Below, one piece after another: positions 6,509-16,303 of a stretch of 40,322 bases of DNA. The notes under the pieces were generated by a model. It was given only the letters and a program-made list of their open reading frames with translations, ran no database searches and was not told the origin of the DNA. Each line of letters begins with the position of its first letter. The first letter of the stretch is position 1. Position numbers and translations under genes: made by a program. Source of the DNA: Candidatus Gastranaerophilales bacterium (lineage in GTDB: Bacteria; Cyanobacteriota; Vampirovibrionia; Gastranaerophilales; Gastranaerophilaceae); NCBI GenBank assembly GCA_944325535.1, contig CALVAL010000011.1, forward strand, positions 1 through 40,322, written 5' to 3'.

Positions 6509-6715
6509 TTATTTTCTCTTCACCCATTCGATATCATAGCCTAATAAATCAGCTATTTGCGAAATTTCTATATAGTCAAAGCTTGCTTTTTTTATACGTT
6601 GGGAAATATTTGCTTGTGAGGTACCCAACTTTTCAGCTAATTTGCTTATATTCAAACCGTTTTCTGCTAGTTTTCCTTTTAGAAAATACTCAAATTCTAT
6701 TTTGTTATTAATCAT
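6509..6715 (-). CDS. Xre/Cro-CI family repressor
   Basis: This 68-residue single-domain HTH protein has LNISKLAEKLG, then TSQANISQRIK (about 20-42) as the helix-turn-helix pair. The tail IADLLGYDIEWVKRK is typical of Xre-family HTH_3 domains. AAAGGAC precedes the ATG. Its promoter (6736-6764) carries an operator-like ATTATAATT in the spacer, implying autoregulation. It is divergent from the small-gene operon at 6869, in the layout of a CI/Cro or Stl switch. It is the most likely master repressor of the element. Confidence 0.85.
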   Translation of the reverse strand: MINNKIEFEYFLKGKLAENGLNISKLAEKLGTSQANISQRIKKASFDYIEISQIADLLGYDIEWVKRK

Positions 6716-6735
6716 AAATATGTCCTTTCGATTAA

Positions 6736-6764
6736 ATTATAAACTATTTAATTATAATTTTCAA
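6736..6764 (-). promoter_or_regulatory. Promoter of the Xre repressor gene
   Basis: On the minus strand, TTGAAA (6759-6764) and TATAAT (6736-6741) are separated by 17 bp. One copy of the palindrome-based ATTATAATT (6751-6759) lies inside the spacer, where a bound repressor would block RNA polymerase. Confidence 0.6.
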
Positions 6765-6820
6765 TTATATAATTATAAAGTTTTGTAAAAGATTATAATT
6801 ATTATATTGATATTATAATT
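6751..6820. promoter_or_regulatory. Three identical operator-like sites (ATTATAATT)
   Basis: Exact copies lie at 6751-6759, 6792-6800 and 6812-6820. The core ATTATAAT is its own reverse complement. The outer copies fall in the spacers of the two divergent promoters, with one between them. Half-matching AATTATAA occurs near 6771 and at 6838-6845. The region is extremely AT-rich, so chance similarity is possible, but the placement is that of a two-way repressor switch. Confidence 0.5.
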
Positions 6821-6835
6821 GTTTAGTTATATAAT
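6807..6835 (+). promoter_or_regulatory. Promoter of the right-end operon
   Basis: TTGATA (6807-6812) and TATAAT (6830-6835) are separated by 17 bp. An ATTATAATT site overlaps the -35 end and the spacer (6812-6820). The promoter drives the gene at 6869 and probably the following ones. Confidence 0.55.
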
Positions 6836-6868
6836 ATAATTATAAGATTTAATAATAAGGTAAGCAAA

Positions 6869-7114
6869 ATGAAGCAATCCGAAATCAAAACAAATGAATT
6901 AGAAGTAAGAAACTATGATGTAAATTACAGATATGGAACCGATTGGGTTACAGAATTTACATTTATCAGCGAAGAAAATCTAACTCTTGACCAGTTCCAA
7001 TTAATTTTAGAAGGCAAAGGGGCTTATGGTTGCTTAACCTTTATTAAAAAAGTTATGAATTTTGCAAACGGCAAAAAACTTTATAAACACATTTGCAAGG
7101 CTGTAATGTATTAA
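6869..7114 (+). CDS. Small protein of unknown function, first gene of the right-end operon
   Basis: This 81-residue protein has no domain I recognise. The first 55 residues alternate like a small alpha/beta fold (NYDVNYRYGTDWVTEFTF, then LDQFQLILEGKG), and the C-terminal 20 residues are basic. AAGG lies 7 nt before the ATG. It is the first gene right of the repressor switch, the position of cro or early regulatory genes. It lies 19 bp from the next gene and is probably co-transcribed with it. Confidence 0.55.
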   Translation: MKQSEIKTNELEVRNYDVNYRYGTDWVTEFTFISEENLTLDQFQLILEGKGAYGCLTFIKKVMNFANGKKLYKHICKAVMY

Positions 7115-7133
7115 TAAGAAAGGATTTAGAAGG

Positions 7134-7409
7134 ATGAACAAGCAAGAACTATTAAAACAAATCCAGGAACTAAAAGAATTAAAGGTAATGCAAGAGGAAT
7201 TACAAGCGGAAATTACATCTATTGAAGATAGTATCAAGGCAGAAATGACAGCTCAAAAGGTCGAAGAAATGCAGGTCGGAATATTTAAAATCAGATGGAC
7301 TCAAGTTGTAAGTAATAGATTTGATACAACACAATTTAAAAAGATTTACGCAGATCTATACAACCAATTTTCAAAAAAATATAAAACAAGACGTTTTAGC
7401 ATTGCTTAA
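7134..7409 (+). CDS. Phage-early-type coiled-coil protein
   Basis: This is a 91-residue protein. Residues 1-45 form a coiled coil of repeated L, K and E heptads, ending in IKAEMTAQKVEEMQVG. The C-terminal half reads FKIRWTQVVSNRFDTTQFKK, then a tail ending in RRFSIA. I recognise this organisation (a helical half, an RFDT/FKK block and a terminal RRFSI) from small proteins in the early or replication-recombination clusters of gut Firmicutes phages. Their function is not established. AAGGA precedes the ATG. It supports a phage origin for the element. Confidence 0.6.
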   Translation: MNKQELLKQIQELKELKVMQEELQAEITSIEDSIKAEMTAQKVEEMQVGIFKIRWTQVVSNRFDTTQFKKIYADLYNQFSKKYKTRRFSIA

Positions 7410-7548
7410 AATTCATTCTCTGCAGAAACGAGATGAGTCAAAATCGATTTTTATATCTTGTTAGGTAGTTTGATATCTAAAATAAATTTAACCCGCCTTA
7501 ACGGTACTTAGTAGCATATGAAATTTAATTAAAAAGGAGAATACTAAA

Positions 7549-7827
7549 ATGAACGAACAACCAAAATACAAACAATTAGAAAATTTAGGCATTGATATTG
7601 ATTTAATGAATATGATTTTAGGTAGATTAGACAATATGAAACTATTAGTATCTTATATTTCCAGTGAATTGGAAAATATTAGCGATATTGAAGATTTATC
7701 AAGATATTCGGACATAACTTTACTTGATACAATAAAACGAGTTGTGCAACTTACATATATTTTTGATAATGAATTTAAAGAAGCAAATAAAAGTGCTGAG
7801 TTGCTGAATAAACAAATGAACTTTTAA
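7549..7827 (+). CDS. Small acidic helical protein of unknown function
   Basis: This 92-residue protein is almost entirely helical and acidic (LGIDIDLMNMILGRLDNMK, then SELENISDIEDL). I do not recognise a family. A strong AAAAAGGAG site precedes the ATG. It lies 139 bp after the coiled-coil gene; that gap holds no recognisable gene, hairpin or consensus promoter. It is the last gene before the right att arm. In satellites this slot often holds cargo, but the sequence gives no clue to activity. Confidence 0.5.
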   Translation: MNEQPKYKQLENLGIDIDLMNMILGRLDNMKLLVSYISSELENISDIEDLSRYSDITLLDTIKRVVQLTYIFDNEFKEANKSAELLNKQMNF

Positions 7828-7842
7828 AATTTTAATTTTCAA

Positions 7843-7867
7843 TTGCAACATTTTTGCAACATTTTTT
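7843..7867 (+). repeat. Right arm-type repeats, putative integrase-binding sites
   Basis: Two overlapping copies of TTGCAACATTTTT lie at 7843-7855 and 7854-7867. The second carries a sixth T and is identical to the left-end copy at 305-318. They lie 58 bp inside the right att repeat. Confidence 0.45.
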
Positions 7868-7890
7868 AAATAACAGTAAGTATAAAATAA

Positions 7891-7918
7891 AATAGCAAAG
7901 GCTAAAACCTTTGCTATT
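7891..7918 (-). terminator. Element-encoded replacement terminator for the tRNA
   Basis: An 11-bp stem (7891-7901 with 7908-7918, 6-nt loop) is followed on the minus strand by a T-rich run. It lies 17 nt beyond the tRNA 3' end, inside the element. Its sequence differs from the chromosomal hairpin at 101-127, but it takes the same position relative to the tRNA. Confidence 0.65.
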
Positions 7919-7924
7919 GTTATC

Positions 7925-7978
7925 TTTTAAAAATTGGGCCCGGAGGGATTCGAACCCACGACCAAAGGATTATGAGTC
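7925..7978. repeat. Right attachment repeat within the intact tRNA
   Basis: This exact 54-bp copy of 124-177 begins 10 nt beyond the tRNA 3' end and reaches into the anticodon region. Integration here restores a complete tRNA gene. Confidence 0.9.
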
Positions 7979-8006
7979 CTCTGCGCTACCGCTGCGCCAC
8001 AGGCCC
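7935..8006 (-). tRNA. tRNA-Met (CAU anticodon; tRNA-Ile2 not excluded)
   Basis: On the minus strand the acceptor GGGCCTG pairs with CGGGCCC. The D arm is GCGC/GCGC, and the anticodon stem GAGGA/TCCTT encloses CTCATAA, so the anticodon is CAU. The T loop is TTCGAAT. The T stem has one apparent U-U mismatch at its second pair. No CCA is encoded. A CAU anticodon can belong to Met or, after lysidine modification, Ile2; the choice needs a model. Its 3' half is the integration target. Confidence 0.85.
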
Positions 8007-8233
8007 TTATATTGTGGCGATTTATATTTAATTGTCATGCCCTTGCCTGTGTCTTGCGCTCCCGAACTATCATAAAGTCTAGCGTTTAGTTCGTAGATAT
8101 TGAGTGGTATTTGTTGAGTTTTGAATATAACTCATTTACCCCTCGGCAGAGTACCACAGGCCCGTATTCTGTGACAAGCTTTATTCTATCAACTAAATAC
8201 TAAAAAATCAAGTTTATTTCTCTTTTCTATTTT
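8007..8233. other. Gene-free stretch with a tRNA 5'-end copy and nested hairpins
   Basis: The tRNA end CCACAGGCCC (7997-8006) recurs at 8154-8163. GCCTGTG (8045-8051) pairs with CACAGGC (8155-8161). Within that pair are two further hairpins, CGAACTA/TAGTTCG (8063-8069 with 8087-8093) and TGAGTT/AACTCA (8115-8120 with 8129-8134, extended by GGTA/TACC). The tRNA promoter should also lie here. No protein gene is supported. Confidence 0.4.
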
Positions 8234-8542
8234 CTAATGTACATGTTTTGGTCTTAATAACAGCATTTTTGTATCTTCTATCGCTTTTAGTCCATGAGGA
8301 GTTTTAGCTGGCATGACTATCATTTCATTCGCTTTTAATACAAATTTATCCTTACCGATAGTGACTTCAGCTTTCCCTTCAATAATTTGTGCGACCTCAT
8401 CCTGCTCATCCACATGAAGTGCTCTTTCAGTTCCAGATTTGAACGAAATTAACGTCAAAGAGCTATTTTGATTATCAAAGACAAGTTTTTTGTTATATTT
8501 TTCACCGTATTCTATATTATATAAATTTATTATTTCTGACAT
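8234..8542 (-). CDS. Small cupin-domain protein
   Basis: This 102-residue single cupin barrel has motif 1 as ERALHVDEQDEVAQIIEGKAE (about 39-59), with H43 and glutamates. Motif 2 is IVMPAKTPHGLKA (about 75-87), with H83. Small stand-alone cupins of this kind bind a metal and act as isomerases, dioxygenases or stress proteins, so the substrate cannot be named. It is divergent from gyrB with 89 bp between the start codons. AAGGGGG lies upstream of the ATG. Confidence 0.8.
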   Translation of the reverse strand: MSEIINLYNIEYGEKYNKKLVFDNQNSSLTLISFKSGTERALHVDEQDEVAQIIEGKAEVTIGKDKFVLKANEMIVMPAKTPHGLKAIEDTKMLLLRPKHVH

Positions 8543-8631
8543 AAAGCCCCCTTTTTAAAAAGTGATTACCTAAATTTTGCTTTTATGATACAATTATAAT
8601 ATAGATTATTTTTGATGATTGAGGGGGATGA

Positions 8632-11064
<2,433 letters not shown>

Positions 11065-11102
11065 GGTGTATTGGAGTAAATAAAAAGAGAGGAAATCCAT
11101 AA

Positions 11103-13487
11103 ATGAGAGTAGTGATTGTTGGCGGTGGTGCCTGCGGAGCTAGTGCAGCAGCAAGGATTAGAAGACTTGATGAGTCCGCAGAGATTGTAGTACTAGAGAA
11201 AACAGGAGAAACTTCAATCGCTAACTGTGGTCTACCTTATTATGTATCAGGGGTGATTGATGAAAGAGAGAAAATTCTAGTTTCATCTCCTCAAAAATTT
11301 AAAGAGCTTTTTAATATTGATGTAAGAATATTTTCAGAAGTTGTTGATATTAATACTGAATTGAAATCTGTTAAATTAGCAAGTGGTGAAGATATCTCTT
11401 ATGATAAATTAGTATTAGCTCAAGGTGCTTCTCCTTTTATTCCTCAATTTGAGAATATGCCTGTAGATAGGATTTTTGCAGTAAGAACTCTATTTGATGC
11501 TGATAAAATCAAGGATTATATAAAAGAAAATAATTCTAAAAAAGCTGTTGTCATAGGCGGTGGATTTATCGGTATTGAAATGGCTGAAAATCTTGTAGAA
11601 ATGGGGATAGAAACTGCTCTTGTAGAAATGCAAAAACAAATTCTTGCTCCCCTCGATTGGGAAATTGCAGCTTTTGCACAAAATGAGATGCGGGATAGAG
11701 GTGTTGAAATAATTTTAGGTGATGGTGTTGAAAAATTCCAAGATGATAAAATTATCTTATCTTCATCTCGTGAAATCGAATTTGATATTGTAATTATGGC
11801 AATTGGTGTTAGACCTGAGCTTGAGCTTGCAAAAAAAGCAGGAATTGAGATAAATCGTGGAATTATAGTTAATGAAAAAATGCAAACCTCAAATCCTGAT
11901 ATTTACGCAGGTGGTGATGGTGTTGAAGTAGAAGATTTTATTTCACAAGAAAATACTCTAATTCCTCTTGCAGGTCCTGCAAATAGACAAGGTAGAATTA
12001 TTGCTGATAATATTTGCGGAATGAAATCCTCATATAAAAAATCTCAAGGAACTTCTGTACTAAAAGTCTTTGATTTTACTGTCGCAGCAGTAGGAAATAA
12101 TGAAAAACAGCTTATGAAACGCGGCGAGTCTTATTGGAAAACTTTTGTATTTTCAAGAGACCATGCAGGATATTATCCTAATTCTACTCAAATTTGTTAT
12201 AAATTATTGTTTACAAATGAAGGAAAGATTTTAGGTGCTCAGGCTGTAGGCTTAGATGGGGTTGAAAAAAGAATTGATGTCATTGCATCTGTAATGAGAA
12301 ATAACGGTACAGTCCAAGAGCTTCTTGATAGTGAATTATGCTATGCACCACCTTATTCATCTGCAAAAGATGGTGTAAATATTTTAGGAATGAACGCAGA
12401 TAATATTTTAAAAGGGTTTGTAAAACCTGCTTATTATGAGGATTTAGAAGGTGCATACTTGATTGATGTGAGACCTCGTGAAATATTTGAAGTATCAACT
12501 ATAGGTAGTGCTATAAATATTCCGATTACTGAATTGCGTAATAGAATAAATGAAGTCCCAAAAGAAGGAAAAGTAATTTTATTCTGTAATACTGGATATA
12601 ATAGCTATGTAGCATCAAGAATATTAATCCAAAAAGGTTTTAATAACGTCTATTCTTTAGCGGGCGGAATCAGCTTGTATAAAGAATTGAAAAAAGATAA
12701 AGATGGTGCTGTAAAAAAAGAGAAAGTATATTCTTTAGCAAAAGCTAAGGAAAATCTTTCAACAAATCACATAAAAGTAGATGCTTGTGGATTGCAATGT
12801 CCTGGACCTATTATGAAAGTTGCTTCTAAAATTATTGAAGTGAATGATGGAGATATTCTTGAAGTGACATCAACGGATAGGGGATTTAAGTCTGATATCG
12901 ACGCCTGGTGTGAGTCTACAGGAAATACGCTTTTAGATTTGAGTGTAGAAAATAAAGTTATTAAAGCTTTGATACAAAAAGGGAATTTGAAATCAGCTGA
13001 GAATAAAATAATTCAGACAGGAAATGCTCAGACAATAGTTGTATTTTCTAATGATTTAGATAAAGCTCTTGCCGCTATGATTATTGCAAATGGTGCAAAA
13101 GCAGCAGGAAAAGATGTTACATTATTCTTTACTTTTTGGGGGCTAAATATTTTAAGACGACCTGATAAGAATGTTAAAAAAGGACTAATAGATAAAATGT
13201 TCGGGCTTATGATGCCAAAAGGAGCTGATAAATTGACTCTTTCAAAAATGAATATGGGTGGAATGGGCTCGATTATGATGAAATGGGTTATGAAAAATAA
13301 GAATGTTTCAACATTGAATGAGCTTATTCAGCAAGCTAAAGATAATGGGGTTAAATTTATTGCCTGCAATATGTCTATGGATGTTATGGGAATAAGACCA
13401 GAAGAGCTTATTGATGGAGTAGAAATCGGCGGAGTTGCAAAATATATTCAAGAAAGTTCCAGCGCAAATTCTAATTTATTCATATAA
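11103..13487 (+). CDS. CoA-disulfide reductase-rhodanese-TusA-DsrE-like fusion
   Basis: Four sulfur-handling modules are fused in 794 residues. Residues 1-445 are an FAD/NAD(P)H disulfide oxidoreductase, with FAD motif VIVGGGACGASAA. C42 in NCGLPYYVSG is the single redox cysteine of CoA-disulfide/polysulfide reductases, and a second nucleotide motif VIGGGFIGIE is present. Residues about 450-540 are a rhodanese with C495 in FCNTGYNS. Residues about 555-625 are TusA-like with CPGP (C566). Residues about 640-790 are DsrE-like, with C755 in ACNMSMD. The family reduces persulfides and CoA disulfides and relays sulfane sulfur. It lies 38 bp after gyrB, with a GAGAGGA site before the ATG. All four key cysteines are present, so it is probably active. 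Confidence 0.9.
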   Translation: MRVVIVGGGACGASAAARIRRLDESAEIVVLEKTGETSIANCGLPYYVSGVIDEREKILVSSPQKFKELFNIDVRIFSEVVDINTELKSVKLASGEDISYDKLVLAQGASPFIPQFENMPVDRIFAVRTLFDADKIKDYIKENNSKKAVVIGGGFIGIEMAENLVEMGIETALVEMQKQILAPLDWEIAAFAQNEMRDRGVEIILGDGVEKFQDDKIILSSSREIEFDIVIMAIGVRPELELAKKAGIEINRGIIVNEKMQTSNPDIYAGGDGVEVEDFISQENTLIPLAGPANRQGRIIADNICGMKSSYKKSQGTSVLKVFDFTVAAVGNNEKQLMKRGESYWKTFVFSRDHAGYYPNSTQICYKLLFTNEGKILGAQAVGLDGVEKRIDVIASVMRNNGTVQELLDSELCYAPPYSSAKDGVNILGMNADNILKGFVKPAYYEDLEGAYLIDVRPREIFEVSTIGSAINIPITELRNRINEVPKEGKVILFCNTGYNSYVASRILIQKGFNNVYSLAGGISLYKELKKDKDGAVKKEKVYSLAKAKENLSTNHIKVDACGLQCPGPIMKVASKIIEVNDGDILEVTSTDRGFKSDIDAWCESTGNTLLDLSVENKVIKALIQKGNLKSAENKIIQTGNAQTIVVFSNDLDKALAAMIIANGAKAAGKDVTLFFTFWGLNILRRPDKNVKKGLIDKMFGLMMPKGADKLTLSKMNMGGMGSIMMKWVMKNKNVSTLNELIQQAKDNGVKFIACNMSMDVMGIRPEELIDGVEIGGVAKYIQESSSANSNLFI

Positions 13488-13517
13488 ATTATTTATTTCA
13501 GAATTTAATATGTATGG

Positions 13518-13523
13518 TATAAT
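13518..13523 (+). promoter_or_regulatory. -10 box exactly 6 nt before the AsmA-like gene start (leaderless)
   Basis: An extended -10, TGGTATAAT (TATAAT at 13518-13523), is followed by six bases and then ATG. Transcription would begin at or next to the A of the start codon. No Shine-Dalgarno sequence is present. Confidence 0.55.
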
Positions 13524-13529
13524 TTAGCT

Positions 13530-16301
13530 ATGAGAGGACTTAAATTATTTTTAGGAATATCAGTTTCCATATTAGTAGTCGTAATGTTAGCTGTAGGAAC
13601 TTATTTGTGGGCTGTTCCCAAAATAGCTTCTAGTGAATTATTAATTGATACAATTGAGGATATTGTAGAAGATTCTTTGAAAGTTGATTTGGATATAGAG
13701 AATCCTAAGCTTGCAACTTCATTAAGTCCTGTAGTAGCTTTTTCTGTGGATAGAATTTCTATTGAAAAAGATGATATTGTTATTTTCGATTTAGAAAAAT
13801 TAGATACACAATTTTCTTTCAATCAAATCTTTAAGAAAACTTTGAAGATTGATAGAATTTTAGCGGATAGAATTTTTGTCGATACTTATGAATTAATTTC
13901 AATCTTGCCAAAACAAGAACATAAAAAAGAAACTAAGCCTTCTGATTTTAATATAGATTTTTATTCAACAATTTTGGGTGTAAAAGAATGTCTTATAACA
14001 TATAATGCTCCTGAAATTGCTATGAAATTTGATTCTAAAAATATGCTTCTTGATAGATCAAAAGTTAAGAAATTCTTACATTTTGATTTTGACTTTGAGA
14101 TGAAAAAAGGCAATGATAGAATTTTAGTTTCTGCTAATGATAAAAATAGAATCTATATGGGAAATGGTGAATTACATATAGATAAATTCCCAATTGAAAT
14201 TGATCGCTCAAAAATTGTTATTGATGCTTTTGCTGCCAGAAAAAAAGGATATGAATTAAATATTTCTTCTCAAAACTTTAGTGCAAGAGATATTTATAAT
14301 ATTGCAGCATCAAATATGATTATTCCGAATGGAAAAGAACTACTTGCTCCTATTTGTGATGTTACTGGAAGCGTTGATTTTAATTTAAATCTAACTAAAA
14401 ACAATATTCGTGGTGATATTAATGTTAATCAATCTGAATTTAAAATAAAAGATTTATTAAAACTTCCTGTAAAAATCACTCAAGGGATAGTAGAAATCGG
14501 AAATAAAGATATCACGTTGAAAGATTTCAAAGGATATTATAATAACAAAAAAGAAAACAGTATTGTAATGTCCGGTGATGTTAAGGATTATTGGAAAACT
14601 TGTGATACAAAAATTGTTTCTGATATTTTTGTTAATAATGACTTTTTTGCAAATTATGTTTCAAAAATGCTTAATGCACCAATTGGTTTAGTAGGAGATG
14701 CCGGCTCTAGACTTACGTTGACTTCTAAAAACGGCTCTTGTGATGTAGTTTGGTATTTTCTATTAAAAGAAAATGAAGGATTTATGCTTGGTGGTGAGTC
14801 AATGGTATTGAAACAATATCAGACTCTTTTCAAAGTTGATTTAAGCGTTGTAAAAAATATCTTAAAAATTAATACGATTGATTATTATATTACGAACGAG
14901 CTTAAAAAAGGAATGACACCTGTACTTGCTATAAATGGAAATATTGATATGGTTGATAATATGAAATTATTAGATATCAATTTGAATATTCCAAGACCAT
15001 TGCCAAGTGAATTTTTGAATTTCTTAGCTTGTCAAAAGATTTTCAAAAAAGGAACAATTTCAGGCAATCTAAGTATTGATAATCATGGCGAGTTTCCTAA
15101 AATGGCGGGTGTAATTTCATTAGATAAAGTATTTATTCCTGCTCAAAGATTGTTTATTAAATCTGCAAAAATCGGTGCTAAGGATGACAAATTAGGAGCG
15201 ATTGCAAAAGGAAGGTATAAAAAAACAAAATATGACTTTAATGGATATATTGTTAATGATTTAAGACTTCCAATTGTGGTGAAAAGTGTTAATTTAACAG
15301 TAGATAATGTTGATGTAGAAAGAATGCTTCTTTCAAATAGCTCTAATCAACATACAACAGAGCCTGCAAAAGAGGTTTTAACTGATACAAGTGCTGCAGA
15401 TATTTCTGAAGAATCTTTAGGTAATGATAATGCTCCAACATTTACAAAAGGACTTATTATTGTAGAAAAATGTGCATTAAATCTGGTAAAAGGAAAATAT
15501 AAATCTGTAGATTTTGGAAACTTACATGCAAATTTAACTCTTGATAAAGATGGTATATTGAATGTTCAGTCAAATAGATTTGATATTGCAAAAGGTATTT
15601 CTTCCTTGAAAGTCAATGCTGATTTAATCAAACAAAAATATTATCTTCGTTTAGGTATAAAAGATGTTGATTCAGATGTTATGGCAACTGCAATTTTAGG
15701 ATTACCTAGAGAAATTTCAGGGAAGGCAAGCGGGTTAATTGAACTTAATTCTGATCAAAGCTTAAAATTGAATGGTAATATTAAGTTTGCGATTAAGAAT
15801 GGAACTATTGAAAAAGTTGGTTATGTTCAATATCTATTGAATTTTGCTTCAATTTTCAGAAATCCTCTTGCTATGATATCACCTGCTACATTTAGCGATT
15901 TGGTAACTATTCCTGATGGAAGCTTTGATAAGATTTCAGGAGAGTTGATATTAAAAGATAATGTAATTAGTCTTATAAAAATCAAATCATCAGCTGAACT
16001 ATTAAGTTCATTTATTATAGGTCGTTATGATTTGATGACAAATGATGCAACACTTAGAATTTATACAAAAATGTCAAATAAAGGTGAAGGATTTGCAGGA
16101 TTCTTGAGAAACTTCTCATTAAATAGCCTAGCTAATAGAATTTCAGATAGTGGAAGAAATGATGCAAATTATTATTCATCAGAAATTTCTCAGCTGCCAA
16201 AAATCAATGCAGATGAAAAAGATTGCCAAATCTTCCTAACAAAAGTAGATGGTGATGTAATAAACTTCAATTTCCTATCATCATTAAAGAGAATTAAATA
16301 G
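13530..16301 (+). CDS. AsmA-like inner-membrane/periplasmic protein
   Basis: This 923-residue protein has one N-terminal membrane anchor (about 5-28, LFLGISVSILVVVMLAVGTY). The long body is rich in beta strands, with repeats such as KNILKINTIDYY and SGNLSIDNHG. The C-terminal part (about 720-880) contains the AsmA_2-type pattern ISGELILKDNVISLIKIKSS. AsmA/TamB-related proteins span the envelope as hydrophobic grooves implicated in lipid transport and outer-membrane homeostasis. This implies a double-membrane cell. A linker at about 605-640 is rich in S, T and E. The mRNA looks leaderless. It converges on the phosphatase gene, with 2 bp between stop codons. The family call is by overall pattern. 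Confidence 0.65.
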   Translation: MRGLKLFLGISVSILVVVMLAVGTYLWAVPKIASSELLIDTIEDIVEDSLKVDLDIENPKLATSLSPVVAFSVDRISIEKDDIVIFDLEKLDTQFSFNQIFKKTLKIDRILADRIFVDTYELISILPKQEHKKETKPSDFNIDFYSTILGVKECLITYNAPEIAMKFDSKNMLLDRSKVKKFLHFDFDFEMKKGNDRILVSANDKNRIYMGNGELHIDKFPIEIDRSKIVIDAFAARKKGYELNISSQNFSARDIYNIAASNMIIPNGKELLAPICDVTGSVDFNLNLTKNNIRGDINVNQSEFKIKDLLKLPVKITQGIVEIGNKDITLKDFKGYYNNKKENSIVMSGDVKDYWKTCDTKIVSDIFVNNDFFANYVSKMLNAPIGLVGDAGSRLTLTSKNGSCDVVWYFLLKENEGFMLGGESMVLKQYQTLFKVDLSVVKNILKINTIDYYITNELKKGMTPVLAINGNIDMVDNMKLLDINLNIPRPLPSEFLNFLACQKIFKKGTISGNLSIDNHGEFPKMAGVISLDKVFIPAQRLFIKSAKIGAKDDKLGAIAKGRYKKTKYDFNGYIVNDLRLPIVVKSVNLTVDNVDVERMLLSNSSNQHTTEPAKEVLTDTSAADISEESLGNDNAPTFTKGLIIVEKCALNLVKGKYKSVDFGNLHANLTLDKDGILNVQSNRFDIAKGISSLKVNADLIKQKYYLRLGIKDVDSDVMATAILGLPREISGKASGLIELNSDQSLKLNGNIKFAIKNGTIEKVGYVQYLLNFASIFRNPLAMISPATFSDLVTIPDGSFDKISGELILKDNVISLIKIKSSAELLSSFIIGRYDLMTNDATLRIYTKMSNKGEGFAGFLRNFSLNSLANRISDSGRNDANYYSSEISQLPKINADEKDCQIFLTKVDGDVINFNFLSSLKRIK

Positions 16302-16303
16302 AA

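Larger units (their letters stand above)
124..7978. mobile_element. Integrated phage-satellite-like element inserted in a tRNA (CAU) gene
   Basis: The element lies between exact 54-bp direct repeats (124-177 and 7925-7978) matching the 3' part of a tRNA. A tyrosine integrase gene sits next to the left end. Inside are an integrase, HTH regulators, an excisionase-like protein, a phage O-like initiator and a DnaC-like loader on the plus strand. An ArpU-like protein, DUF3800 and an Xre repressor lie on the minus strand, and small early-type genes lie at the right end. No terminase, capsid, portal, tail, lysis, relaxase or transfer gene is visible in about 7.85 kb. It therefore resembles a satellite, a heavily reduced prophage or an integrative plasmid. 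The boundaries are directly visible; the class is inferred. Confidence 0.85.

Noticed and set aside
5670-6715. A classical type II toxin-antitoxin pair of DUF3800 and the Xre protein
   Set aside because: The genes are 149 bp apart, with a separate promoter, RNA and terminator between them. The Xre gene is better explained as the element repressor.
7034-7237. Minus-strand 67-codon frame across the right-end operon
   Set aside because: It is antisense to two better-supported genes and has a low-complexity F/S/C-rich translation typical of a shadow.
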